This document shows, piece after piece, positions 23,491-64,000 of a stretch of 64,000 nucleotides of DNA (its first letter is position 1; each line of letters begins with the position of its first letter). The position numbers and the translations under genes were made by a program. Source of the stretch: Gymnogyps californianus (Eukaryota > Chordata > Aves > Accipitriformes > Cathartidae); NCBI RefSeq assembly GCF_018139145.2, contig NC_059471.1:81118520-81182519 (forward strand), written 5' to 3'. The notes beneath the pieces are model-generated. The model worked only from the letters and a program-made list of their open reading frames with translations. It was not told the DNA's origin and did not search any database.

Positions 23491-26187
23491 GTTTGCCCTT
23501 GCACAAATTGTGTTGCATCAGCATCTGGAAAAATAATGGAAAGGACAGCCAGGATGTCTAAGTCATAGAACAACAAAGGGACAAAATACACATATCAAAT
23601 GGTTACTCAGCAAGATTCAACACCTTTCAGTGTATATAAGCTCTGTCAGAGTATCTTAGATGCTCAGGTGTTAGAGGTGGCTATGAGTTGCCTTTGTTAC
23701 TTATTCTGCATGTAATGGTATTGCAATGTTTTCTTTTGATTGGTAGTGTCGGACTCATTTGATTAGATGCGTATGTCTACCTCTGACATCTCTTTGTAAC
23801 CAGTAAACAGAAATTAGCACTTCTGGGAAAAAATCTGTCTCAGTCTAATGTAAATATCTAAAATACATCAGATAAATTGCATCTGAATAGAGTTTACTTC
23901 CTCTCATCAGCTATGAAAGAAGTCTAGATTTTAGTGTCCAGATTCTAATGCAGATTTCTCATGCTAGTTGAGACAACTAGCAGCACGAATGCTCATACTT
24001 TTGCCATCATCAGAGTGGATTGCTGAAGTACACCTGACTACAATTCATGTTTGGATGAGATTAATTTGCCGTTAACCTATGTGTATTAAAATGAAATATC
24101 TGTAACTGAGTTATTTGTGTAAGGCTCCATTTCTGCTGGCAGAACTGGAAGCATCTCTGCAAGCATCTCTAAGAGGGCAAGTTAGCTTATCCTGAAACAA
24201 ATTTTGGAGATCATTTCAGATGCCGAAGTAAGGTGAGACAAATAAATGCAAAATAAAGAGAAAGAAAGTGATACTTGTGGAGCTTAGTGCTAGGATATAA
24301 GATGGGAACTCTGTAGTACTCCGTTCAAAAGTGCTGTAGCTAGGTTTTATTTACTACAATTGGGTTTTGCATAATCTGATATCACATCTCTGCTTTCAAA
24401 GGCGTAGTACCTGAAGTGAACTTTAAGGTTGATAATTATCCAGCTAGCTGCAATTTCCAGGTATTGGTATGCTATCTAGAGTTCAAAGTTTTTTTGTTTT
24501 CTTAGTCTTCCATGGCCCTGTGGTCTCTAGCACATTTTTCTCTCCCTGGACGTGTTGTGTAGCACGTATTTTTGGGGTAGATTCAGGCTGAGATTGTAAT
24601 TACCCTACATACTTGTGGTCTGGCCTGGTATTATCTATCACAATACCGTCATGTGCTGGGCATTGACAACATACTTAAAAAGCTACTTTTTATGTGCTAT
24701 AACTAGCATGTTGGGTAGTTTTCTTGTAGTATTAAGGAAAACTTGCCAACGCTTTCAGCACAAGAGTTCCCAGAAGTTTGTTTGTGTAGTGGGGGGGCTG
24801 CCTGAACAGCATGTTCTTTACAGGTCCTTCTTCGCTGTATGGGAAGAATAGGGTGAAGTAAATGATCTGCAAAATATCACAGCGTTACAAAATAATAGCA
24901 TGCTCTAATGCTTTCACCTCATTTCAGCTTCCCATTCCAGTCCTCGGTCATGGTTTACAAGACGCTGAACTCAAGGTCCACTGGCAACTTCAGTTCCCTG
25001 GTGTCAGCCACAGCATCCCACCTTCAGGCTCTCATTTCCCTTAGCAAATGTAGGAGCGTGCTCTCATCTGTTTGGCGAAGTATTGCTGTTCTCAATTGTC
25101 ACTCCTCTTAACTGCTGCTTTTTAAATCGCCTCAATCCTGCGGCAGCTTATTTGTGCTCAGCAGCGCCGTGTGGGACACCTGCTCTGCATTTGGTTTCCT
25201 TCCCCAGGCTGCAACTCCCTTGCTTGGTTCTCTTTCAGACAAACATGCCACAGTGCTTGGAGATCACTTGATTTCCGCACTTAAACGGGCTTCTATGGCA
25301 TTATAATGGTGACCTGTTGGTTGCCTGTAAGATAATGCTTTTCTCAGCTGCTTGTGCTGAGCACATTGTCTGTGTCGTCCAAAAAGTCCTACCCAGTGGA
25401 GTGCAAAGAGCAGACACTGCCAAAGCTGAGTATTCACGCTTGTTACATCCCTAAAGTCCCCACCAGAGAAAAAAATTAAATGGAGAGGATTCAAGTAAAA
25501 CAGTTGAAAATGGAGAGAGGGGGGAAAAAAGGCAGTAAATAAAGGGTGTATGGACAGTTGGTTAAAAGCTTATCTGCCACATTTTTGGCTGTTCCAATTA
25601 CAGAATTGGGAGATTTCCTCACAGATTCAAAGATCCAAATTCTTTACTCAGTACTCAGGTACTGTTTCCGTACCTGATGGAGGAAAGTGGGTAGCAGTCG
25701 CTAGTACCGTGCTAGCCTCATCAGTGACCTGCAAAAGTTATCATGTGTCTGTCAAGGAGCTACGGGCTCTGCAGGGTCGGTTCCATGAAACCCCTAAAGT
25801 CTGTATCTGTTTTTTCTTATGTGTTTTCATGTGGTTTTTTTCTTGTAACCCTGTTAGCTGGTTTTTTTTTTAGGCTTGCCATTTCAGATTACAAACCCTA
25901 GGTACTCTCTGGAAGATCCCGTTTCCCAGGCACCTATTTTAGGATGGATGGGATTAATCGCTCTTTAAAGCAACACTTTTTTAAGTGATGTAGAAGCGTG
26001 CAGCTGCCTCCTCCAGCCGCCCTGGCCCAGGACCCTCCTGCCCACCTGCTGGAGCCCAGCCTGCAGACCTGGGGTCTCTGCCCACGCTGGGGGACATGGC
26101 TGCCACTTTCCCATGTGGAGGTTCAACCAGTAGCAAAGCTGAGCATGTAGCCCAGAGGCACACACACAATTAATAGCTGTTCAATTA

Positions 26188-26505
26188 GTGTGAGTGGTGA
26201 GGTTTGTTTCTTGTCATGGTCTCCATGTTTGCTTTGTCAGGTCTGTGTCTGTGTGTATTTTGTTTCCAGTTCCCCCTCTTTTTCCCGTAGTTTCCCAATT
26301 GACAAGGTCCCCAATCAGCCAGCCTCGCTGGAATAGACATTCTCACACTCCCACACGCCCTCATCAGTGAGTGTGACTGACCAGGTTTGGTTCCCATCAC
26401 CGCCTCCCTTATCATTTGTATCAGGTTTGTGTCCCTGTATGTTCTTGTTCAGGCTTCCTCCTTTGCTTATTATCCCTTGTTGCATTGAAAAAGGTCCCTG
26501 AGCAG
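26188..26505 (+). repeat. Diverged tandem duplication, unit about 183 bp
   Basis: Copy 1 starts at 26188 (gtgtgagtggtgaggtttg) and copy 2 at 26371 (gtgtgactgaccaggtttgg). They share an ordered series of matches over about 130 bp, including caggtctgtgtctgtgtgt versus caggtttgtgtccctgtatg, and cagttccccctctttt versus caggcttcctcctttg. No known repeat family is recognised. Confidence 0.6.
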
Positions 26506-27490
26506 ATACCTTTAAAGGAGCAGGCACTCTCCTGCCACACACCCTTGCACACATCTTTCTCTGTCTCTAGAGGCAGCCTAGGTCATTCTTACAGTCCAGA
26601 CACCAAACTTTGGGATGGCTGAAGTTAAGTTGGATGAATCCAACCCTGTGTGCCTAAACTACTTCATTTGGTAGATTCTCATGCTACTAAAGGCTCCTCT
26701 CATGGGGAATGATGTCAGCCATTTCTGGAGCTTGTCATATTAGTGACTACTTTGGGACCTGACCTTTAAAGGAGGTAACAGTCATTTTTGCGCCTCACCA
26801 GGGGTTGCTGAGCACTCTGTGGGAAAGAGGTATGGTGGTTATGAATCAACTTCTTCATGCTTTGCTTATGTGGATAGCATGAATAACGTATAGTTTCCAG
26901 GGCTTCAGAGCAATGGGCGTGGATGTTTCTCTGCTTTCATACCTGTAGTCTGTAAACCCAGAGAGCATGTCCCAAAAACTTCTGGGCTGAAAATGTCCAC
27001 TCAGCCTGTGTGCCACACTCTAGAGTGTGTATTATTTCACAGCCTACTTTGATCTCCTTTTAAATTATCAAATGCCTCCGGTAACTGCTTGTTATAGTTT
27101 GGGGATAGGTATCTTTGTATTTCCTTTTGTGCTCTAGCAGGACATGTGGTGGCTGTTTCTCCCCCTGCTTTCTTAAAAGCAAATGTGGAAAGTTTGTATA
27201 TGGGACAGAAGGTCACCACTCAGGTTCTCCCAAGAATAGTTCTGCTCCTAACCCTCGAGAAGCAAACTGGAAGAAGATACTGCATTTCCAGACCTGATGC
27301 AGAGTAGACATACTGTGATCTCGAGCTTTGCCTTTTGAGCAGTGGAAGGAAAGCAGATCAATGCAGGGAGCTTTGAGCATGAAAAACTAGACAACACTGC
27401 AGTGTTATGACTAATGGTGCCATGTGAAATCTGCAGTTCATGATGAATGGCACATTCTAGTGTATTATCATTTGTTTTCTGAGCTGGCGA

Positions 27491-27548
27491 CCTTGCCTAC
27501 TCGATGATCTTCCTGCAGGCCTTGCCTACTTGATGACCTTCCTGCAGG
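27491..27548 (+). repeat. 29-bp tandem duplication, two copies
   Basis: Units at 27491-27519 and 27520-27548 are identical at 27 of 29 positions. Each starts ccttgcctact and ends ttcctgcagg. The repeat lies about 340 bp upstream of the first CLCN4 coding exon. Confidence 0.93.
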
Positions 27549-27757
27549 CAGGGCACTTCTTCCAGCATGTGATCAGGATGTATCATTGCAGAAGAAGCCT
27601 AGAACCATCCTGGGTTTTGGGGGTCTGTTTTCAGGAAAGCTGGTATTTCTGCACTTGGACGCTGTGCTTTTTGTATGTGCTTTTTAGGGTTTGCTAAGCT
27701 GTTGAAGTAGTCTTCAGCAAAATTCTTTTTCTAGTGGCAATGAATAGATTTCAGTAA

Positions 27758-56199
<28,442 letters not shown>

Positions 56200-57124
56200 A
56201 CTGGTAAAGGAAGAAGAAAGTAACCCCAAAGGAATCCCTTCTCGATTAACACAAAGGCTATGTTCGGTGTTTCATTTTGTTTAAAAAGAAAATGTAATGT
56301 GTATGAGGAATGGCCCAATATGCCTCTGACAGAGGGAGTGGATGCAGGATGGTACTTATTTAATGAGGAAGGCAGTTTAGAAGTTCTGAGCAGCTGCAGA
56401 CATCAAGCTGTTTTTCCTTAATGAGATTCCCAACAGCTCAATTGGCGTATTGGTGGGCGTAAGGGATGAGGTGCTTAGAGACAAAGAGCCAGGAGCACCA
56501 GTGGGATGCATCAACATTCACAGTAACTCTTGAGGCAGGTGCGAAGACTAGCAGACACTGTTTATGTATAAGCTGTTAACAGAGGTAAAGATTCGTGTTC
56601 CAAACTAGAGAGTGTGTATGAATAATGTCAGTTGTTTTTGTTACTGAAATCATGGCTATTTATTTGCTACTGAATTATACCATTTTCATGAGGGAAAAAA
56701 TCATCATATTTTAAAATGAAAAATGTTGTCATCTTCATTTATTTTTGTAAAAGTTAAGTGAATCAGGACTGGAGTTAAAGGAGCAAGAACGCACTTCAAC
56801 TCACTTTAAAACATGGTGTCCCTTGCTCCCTGCTTTAGTCCTTTGAATTTTATACAGTTTAGCATTTCTGTCAATCAGCTTCCCTTTATTAATGTTGAAA
56901 TGTGACTTATTTGTAAGGATTTATTATTTCTCTATGCAATTGTGCATACAGGTACTGTAATATTTAGTATTATGTGGTTTGCTGTGACAACAGGAAAAAA
57001 CATAGAAGCCCGGAGGAATTTTCGAAGGCACTAAAGGGAGACTGGCATCCAGCTCTCATCGATATTAGTGACAAGAGATTGAACCCTTCACCTGTCTCCC
57101 CTTGTGTACATCATCATTTTTCAA

Positions 57125-57176
57125 AAACTAATGAAGTTCTGCATTGATTCAAACTAATGAAGCTCTGCATTGATTC
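57125..57176 (+). repeat. 26-bp tandem duplication in CLCN4 3' UTR
   Basis: Units at 57125-57150 and 57151-57176 differ at one position (ttct versus ctct). Each starts aaactaatgaag and ends gcattgattc. Confidence 0.93.
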
Positions 57177-60100
57177 CTGAGTCTCCATTTAGTTCCTTTT
57201 CGTCATTGCTATTTCTTGGCATTTTTCTGCACCTGCCAAGAGATTGCTGAAGTTAATTTAACAGTCCCAGACATTTATTCTGTAGCAGGTCTACTCTTTA
57301 TGCCATCTGCCAGTCATAGGATTGTGGAATCCATCCCCACAACACTGTGGCTGGATAAGATCAAAAGGACTGAGAATGCAAACAATAGCAAAGCTTTAAT
57401 TATTGATCTGTTTGCAGCAAGAACACAAGATTTAACAGCCCCCAGTAGGGACCTCCAAGCCACTTAGGTAAAAATGCTAAATTTTCCTAAACCCTTGTTC
57501 TGGTCCTATCTGGGATGCACAGAGTCAACATTGTCTGTGTTAACATACTAGCACTTTAGTAGTACTGTTATCAGTAACAGAAGACCAAATTCTACTCTCA
57601 GTAACACATAATCCACACTGCCCAGTGTTTGATTTATAACTATAAGCTTTAAGATTGGGGAGAGGTTGCATCCTAACTTAGATGTCCTGAATCCCCTTCA
57701 GACCCTCCGAGAGTCTGGTCCCTTCATTCAGGCATCTAAGACCTCTGGTATTTTTGTTCAAATTCATACAGATACCAAGCTCAAGTCTGTTGCGTCCAGA
57801 TGGTCTTCATGGACAGAGATGAGGGGAGTCCTTTCATGCCAGAAGAGCCTGTTGCTTACTCCAGACAAAAGCCAGACTGTTGATGCAACTTGTAGGCAAT
57901 GTGCATGATTATTGTGCCCCTGAACTGACACAACTAGCCAGGTGCACCCTCAGTTAGATGCCCAAATTTACATGTCACAAATTCCTCCTCTTATCTCCAG
58001 TGACCCTGCTTCCTTCTGCATGTGTCCCACTGCATTCACACAAAGTATGGCCCAAATTGTTTAAGTAAAAGAAACGGAAGTAAAGGGGTAATTTTAATCT
58101 GCTAAGTAGTCTATTTAACAATAGTGTTTGCAACAGACTGACATAAATATATGTAGCTCTGACCAAAGCCCATAAATATTTCAGTGTATACTTTTTGTTA
58201 ACTGAACATCTGCAGTACAATGTATTATTAAAGGGATATTGTTGCAACTATGTAAACTATAGAACTGAGCAACCCTTTCCTTCTGAAAATAGGAAATACA
58301 ACATAATATTGTTGTTTCTTATGTTTTTCTGTGAAGCTGTCATCAGCCAAACTCATAAAAAACCAACCAAGTCAACAACCAAGCTCATAAACATTGGATT
58401 CCCTTATTTGAACAGAGATGCCATCATAAAATAAAATCAGTTCATTCCCACAACTAAACCCAAGCAGGGCTTAGTATGAATGTCAGTTTCTACCCAAAAC
58501 TACTAGAATCTAAGGGATTTGGACTAAGATAAATACTTTTGAGGGTAATCTTGTTCTGAAATTAAAATTGAAGAACTGTGTTCTACTTTTCACTTTTATA
58601 GCTCTTAATGTTAATACATACATGTTTGATGAACACTTTCTCCATCTTCCTTTATGTTTACATAGGAAACAAGAGTGAGTACTCTCCCCACTTGAACACT
58701 TCTAAATACCTTGTTTGCTCTTAAGCCAAGAGAAATAAGTTGGGAAGTGAATTCATCTGCTATTTGAAATCAAACTCAAGGCTTCATGTACGTCAGGGAA
58801 AAGGAGAGGTCTAAAGCCTTGTCTGTTAGTGAAGGAAATTTCAGTCCATGTTGCATTATAATGTAGTCCATGACAGAGCTAAGTCTGAAGAGCGTTCATA
58901 GTACTGAGGGCAATGTTTGCTAACAGGAACCAGGATGGTATACCAACACTGAAAAAAATTGTCATTTCCTGAGAGACACAGAGTCGCCTAACTGAGGTTA
59001 AACTGGCCATGAATACAAACTCACTTGGGTATTGACTTAGGTTATCAGCTTAAACTCAGTCTGTGGCTATGCATAGGCATAAACTTGTGTGGCTAATTCC
59101 CATTAATACCCAGAGGTCTGATCTACTAAAACGAACAGTCAGCCCTGTGATAGCTTGTCACCTCGTCTCATTAGACTGCGTATGAGGAGCCTTAAGGACT
59201 TAAGAACAGGATCCATAAAACCAGCATGGTGGTTTGTAAGAAAAAACAACAGAAGGAATTGAGATTTATGCACTTATTGCGGGTGCAGTTTGACCCTGGG
59301 ACTAGCCCCGAAGAAGGAGGCAGGTAAATGGGTGTACAGCTCTTTTCTGTCAAACATGTTCCTCTTTAGACAGAATGGTTTAAATATCTAAGGCATCAAG
59401 GAAAAAAAGCTTTGAATGCGTAACTGTACACGGGTGGTTAGACTGCTGCTCCTTGTTCCAGCATCTGTTCAAAATACATTAAACCCCCTTAGAGCAGGGA
59501 CTGATGTTTAGCTCTCCAGAAATGGCACAGTCATAGCTAACTTCAGCTGCTCGGCATTATCAAGGCTGAGGTGAATGCTAGAATGACAAGTTGGGTTTTG
59601 AAACTGGACAGACTTTGTTAATTAGAAAACTTAGCACTTCCGACACTTCCAGAGACGGTAATTGGCTGTAAGTCTTTCTGTTGAACTTCCTCCATGCTAC
59701 AGTCTTCATTGCTCTTTTAGCTTGAGTGGCTGAATGGGGAACACTCTTAATATAAATTAATAACATGCTTTTCTCAAAAAATGCAGTTCTGATGTAATGA
59801 TTTAAAGTATTTCCCCATAACAAGCCCATTATCAGTCACTGTTTTCCATCTGTATTCCCAAATATGTCTCTGAAGTTACTGAATAGACTCCAAGAGGCAT
59901 AGATCTCAGCCTTAAGTATTTATTTGAATTTTTAGAGCTCAAGATAGTCACGTAGCCTGATCAATCTGAGAGTTACGTAAGTACTTTAGTATATAGTGCT
60001 CACTTTATGTAACCTCAATTCAATCCTCGTGTTCAAGCAGTTGGACTTCGAAGATGTCAAACTAAACAAGAGAACAAAAATCTTTGGATGATGCAAGTCC

Positions 60101-60437
60101 AGTATTGTACCTTTGTTTTGCATGAACTGTGTTCAGTTACATTCAGCTTCTGATGTGTACTTGAAGCAATCTGTACTAGAAAGTTTATTGTTAAAGTACA
60201 GAACATGAATGACATTAGCCAGACCCTTTGGCTGTCACACTGATACTAATTTTTAATTCTTATGCTTTGATGAAGCAGAAAAAGAATGTTTAAGAATTAC
60301 AGGAGACCCACTGATTCCGTGTTGGAATGACACTATAATTATGAATATTGTTTTGCTTTGGTTTTGGTTTTTTTAATTGTAGAAAACAGTATATATGTTG
60401 CACCTTATAAAAAGCAATGTTTGGACTCTATTTTTTA

Positions 60438-60443
60438 AATAAA
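60438..60443 (+). other. CLCN4: Candidate CLCN4 polyadenylation signal
   Basis: A canonical AATAAA preceded by a T run and followed by gacttacagtactgg and then a T-rich stretch with ttgatgtttctttttcc. It is the best-placed signal for the distal end of the gene. Confidence 0.65.
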
Positions 60444-60465
60444 ACTGACTTACAGTACTGGAAAC

Positions 60466-63400
60466 AGTTCTTGAACATCTTATTAATTGGAGAAGTATTT
60501 CACTTAATGTCTCTATGATTTTGATGTTTCTTTTTCCCACCTATAGGGATAACTCAAGCCTGATGAATGATTTAGGATATCTAATTCAGTTATGGGTTAG
60601 CTAATATTAAGTAGGGAGTTAGTAAAGTTCATGCAGTGCACTTCAAAGAATGAGCCGTGACGGCTGTTTTATTTTCAGAGAGAAATGTTTTTTACTTCAG
60701 CATCATAAATCCTTTATTAAAGAAATCTAAAAAGAGAAGAAAAAATATTTCTCCTACCAGGTTGTTCTGTTTACAATAATTATGAAACTTCTTCAAAGCT
60801 AGATGTTGCAAAGCCCTTATGATTTCAGTTTTTGTATATATTTTTCAGTTGCACTTTAATTCAGAGCTAAGCTCAAAGACTGAAAATGGCAGGTTCAATC
60901 ATGCCCATTTAATTGGATGAAACATCCCTTAAATTTCTGTCAGAGGCTAACTTTTAGGTAGTTGCAAAGAATATGGGTTTCATCCTGATTAACATACTAA
61001 CCAAGCAAGTAGAAAGGCACTATGGCTTTGTGCAAATGAGATGTTAATCAATGGTTTATCCAAAAGAAGCATTACAGATTTCAAGACATGCTCCAGAGAA
61101 CAAGTTTGATAAAACTCATATATCAGCAATATCCTAGTTTAAGTTAAATTACTCATTTCAGAAGCTGGTGCTGGAGTCTGAGGGCCTCCAGCTTTTTCCA
61201 TTGATTGCTGTGGCCCTAACACGGCCCAATGCACCCACCAAAAAGCCAGGAGGCATCAGGCATGCAGCAACTTAAATAAGTAGTAATAGTTCCTGTAGTT
61301 TGTATTTGGTCACGAGGGACTGAGCCTTTGACCTACCTGTCATCACTTGTGATGGCACAGCTGAGAAACGGAAGAGAAAATGTTGAGAGGAATTCAGCGC
61401 TGCACTGTTACAGCTGTGCACCATGTATCCTGGCCTAGGTCCTCACTTTGTCTAAACCAAACAGCCTATTGCCATCCATGTGCCTTTTTGCTTCTTTAAG
61501 AGGCCCCTCCTTCCCCATGCATTTCCTACAAGCAACATTATTCCCCCGTGCTGTCCTGCTCCTCTACTCCCAATGAGATCTTGCTTCCAGCTCCTCTCTG
61601 CTGTGGTGGCCCGGATGCCCACCAAGCACGGTCTTACAGACACTGTATCCCAGACGAGAAAGGTGCGCCTGTGGTGGATGGGCCCCTCTCGTGGCATATG
61701 GGACTTTGTATTGCTGCCTGCTGGAGGACACGGCAAACACGGTGTTACTGGCACTGGTATGCGGCCCTGAGTTTTTGATTGGTTTTTGGCTTGCTGTCTT
61801 AATGCAATACCAAAAAGATGGACTTTTCAGAAAAATAGCTGCTGCATTTGCACAGATCAATCTATACATGTTCACCATCTCAACCAGGAACTAGTGACTT
61901 CACAGTGAAGGCAATCAGGAGCTGGGACGTGACTGTGAGAACTGTATCCTGAAGCAGTTATGAGCTCTTGTGCAGAATGAGATAGGAATTGCTGACCTGT
62001 AGCTGCAGCATTTGGTCAACTCTGCATCCCTCCTTTAATCTTTCTTGCATTCTAAGCATAATTAATGATGTGCTCAGTTTGAGCACATTATAAGCTCAAT
62101 TTGAGCACAGTTAATGATTTCAACCCTTGCTATCCTCAGCATTATCTTATATAGTCGGGGTCAAAACAATCTGAATGTTCCTACAGTTACAGTGCTTTCC
62201 CCAGCCACAGCAGTTAACTGGTTAGGAAGAAACCACCGTATGTAACAGCCAGATTGGGGAGAGTCGGTATTTGGCACTTCAGCTGTGTTTCATCTGAGAA
62301 ATGATTCTGCAGCCTGAACAATCAGTGCACGGCTCTTTGGGGGGATTTGCAAAGCCCCTGGGGTCCGTTCCTGGCTTGCACTGCAGTCAGAACAATGTCT
62401 GCATGGGCCAGCCGTCATTATAGAGAACATACCCTACAGATTAACCAGCCTTTCTTAATCCATAAAGATTCAGTAAAGGGCACAGAAAAAATGTGCAGAT
62501 TGCTTAGGAAACTAGACAGTCAACTATATTAGCTAGGGAGAGTCGCTTCGTTGTCTCAAAGTTGTGTCCACAGAGGCATCTAATTCTCAGGAGAACCATC
62601 CCCTGTGAAGTGTTCTCTGGCTAGTTTAATCACTAGGAAGGGCTAATACCTAAAATAAAGCTAAAATCATATCTGTTTCTATCGAGTACAACCAATGTTA
62701 TTGTTTTTCTTTCCTAATGTATTCTAAAAGACAACTTTTTCCCCCTTTGAAGTAAGCTCTTTCTTTCAACAGTTGCTAGTGAGAACTGGACTGTGAGTGT
62801 GCTGCACACAATTTGATGTGGAGTGCTGCAGGGCTGCTGCGTCAAATGCTAGCTGAGTGTTTCTCCTTTGATAAATGCAGCAGAAATGAGTGGCTGCAAT
62901 AATTGTGCCATGGAAAAGGACCATTCCAAATAATTAAAAAGTGAGATCAACTGTTATTCTCTACTTCTGAAGTTTCCCACTAGGTAGCATGAAAAGGTAT
63001 TTCCCTATTATGAAGCCTTATGATTTATAAAGTATATTTATGTTTAGATCATTACCAAAGTTGCATTTTGCCTAGAGACAAATTTTACTCACCTAACTCT
63101 CAAATTAGATGATCATTAGGCACCAAAATTTCTGAATGAGTTAGAGGGGGCAACCAGACTCTTGAAGTCCCCAAGGCTGGGAAGAGAGACACCTAAGCTC
63201 TGCTGCAATTCAGGGATGAGGGGGAAGACACAAACTCTACTGAAGGCCCCAAAATGGCCCCAGTCAGCACTGAGTTCCAGAAAAAAACAAAGCACAAGAG
63301 GTGCCATCATCAGCTCTTTCCTTTTTCACAGTAGCCTCATGGTTAGAGACTGTTGGGATCTGGTAGGGCTGGGATCCAGTTATAATGTTAGGTAAATTAG

Positions 63401-64000
63401 GTCCCCATAATATAGCTCTTCTAGGCGTTGAGGGGCACCTGACCTCCTGATGTAAGTGCAGCTCACTTACTTACCCTAGTGCAGCTCCTTCTTTGCTAAC
63501 TGCTGCTCTGGTTGGCTTTCTGGCAAGCCAGAAGGAGCATTGTCCTACAAGCATTTGTAGACTTCTCCTTAGAGATGTCTCATCTGGATATTCTGAGTAA
63601 TGTTGAGATGTAGACTCTGTACCTTGATTTTTATAGGGAACTTAGGCTCCTGCTTGTACTCCCATAATTACCATACTGGGGGGTCCATCACATTTTTAGG
63701 CCTTGCTGTAACCTGAACACAGTACTTGGCTTCATGTAAGTACAGTTACAAGAACAGAATGGACAAAGTCTGAGTTTGCCTCTGTAAAATTCCACACTTC
63801 TGAAAATCCTGGTTTCCAGACTGCTCAACAGTTGGTTCAGAGTTTCTGATGCCTTAAGGTATTTCACTGGCACAGAATATTCAAATGGTCAAATGGTTGG
63901 AAAAAACCCAACAAACAAAACCAAAAACCAGAATATCTAACATCCATTTGTCATTGACGAGAATATTTAATCTTCTTCTATTCAGTCACTGCTTGAGATC
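60466..64000 (+). other. Downstream intergenic region
   Basis: No coding sequence, RNA gene or recognised mobile element. A short palindrome lies at 62069-62087. In human the next gene is MID1 in the opposite orientation, but no MID1 coding exon is visible here. Confidence 0.6.
62069..62087 (+). repeat. Short palindrome, 8-bp arms
   Basis: tgtgctca and tgagcaca flank a 3-nt loop, and a second tgagcaca follows at 62102-62109. This could be a hairpin, a binding-site dimer or chance. Confidence 0.7.

Larger units (their letters stand above)
56200..60465 (+). other. CLCN4: CLCN4 3' untranslated region
   Basis: Continuous noncoding sequence from the TAG to about 22 nt beyond the AATAAA at 60438. 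It includes AU-rich elements (atttattt near 56657 and 56739), a 26-bp tandem duplication at 57125-57176 and an earlier AATAAA at 58430-58435 that could give a shorter UTR of about 2.2 kb. A 3' UTR of several kilobases is usual for CLCN4. No further coding exon is seen. Confidence 0.75.

Noticed and set aside
61452..61878. Overlapping ORFs of about 100 codons on both strands downstream of CLCN4
   Set aside because: A local GC-rich patch opens several frames at once, as expected by chance; none resembles MID1 or another neighbour.

Overview
This window is vertebrate nuclear DNA, almost certainly from a bird. Short exons with GT-AG boundaries are separated by long AT-rich introns, there are chicken-repeat-1 (CR1) LINE tails, and there is a solo LTR of a type I recognise from neoavian genomes. 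Nothing prokaryotic is present. Two protein-coding genes, both on the plus strand, account for all the coding sequence I can support.

Left part (1 to about 11.44 kb): the 3' end of WWC3, a KIBRA/WWC-family scaffold of the Hippo pathway. Eight coding exons encode the last 386 residues: the end of the C2 domain, a coiled coil, the atypical-PKC-binding region, a second coiled coil and the C-terminal ADDV PDZ ligand. A 3' UTR of about 2.5 kb follows, with a CR1 fragment inside it. The 5' part of the gene, including the WW domains, lies outside the window.

Middle (about 11.44 to 27.89 kb): intergenic DNA and/or unrecognised 5' noncoding sequence of the next gene. It holds a minus-strand solo LTR (17936-18530) with an intact 5-bp target-site duplication, an old CR1/L3-like LINE fragment, and local tandem duplications. 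The CLCN4 promoter and noncoding first exon(s) should lie here but could not be identified with confidence.

Right part (27.89 to about 60.46 kb): complete coding sequence of CLCN4, the endosomal/ER 2Cl-/H+ exchanger ClC-4. Eleven coding exons join in frame to exactly 760 codons plus stop. The gating glutamate E224, proton glutamate E281, the GSGIP, GKEGP and GLFIP selectivity motifs and two CBS domains are all intact. The 3' UTR is about 4.25 kb and ends at a good AATAAA. Downstream DNA to 64 kb has no recognised gene.

The WWC3-CLCN4 order and orientation match human Xp22.2. In birds the homologous block is autosomal (chicken chromosome 1), so the window shows the ancestral arrangement of a segment later added to the eutherian X. 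I did not find a clearly new biological system. The items most worth a second look are the intact solo LTR, a CpG-island-like patch in CLCN4 intron 2, the GC-rich exon 7 of CLCN4, alternative-processing signals in WWC3, and several recent tandem duplications.
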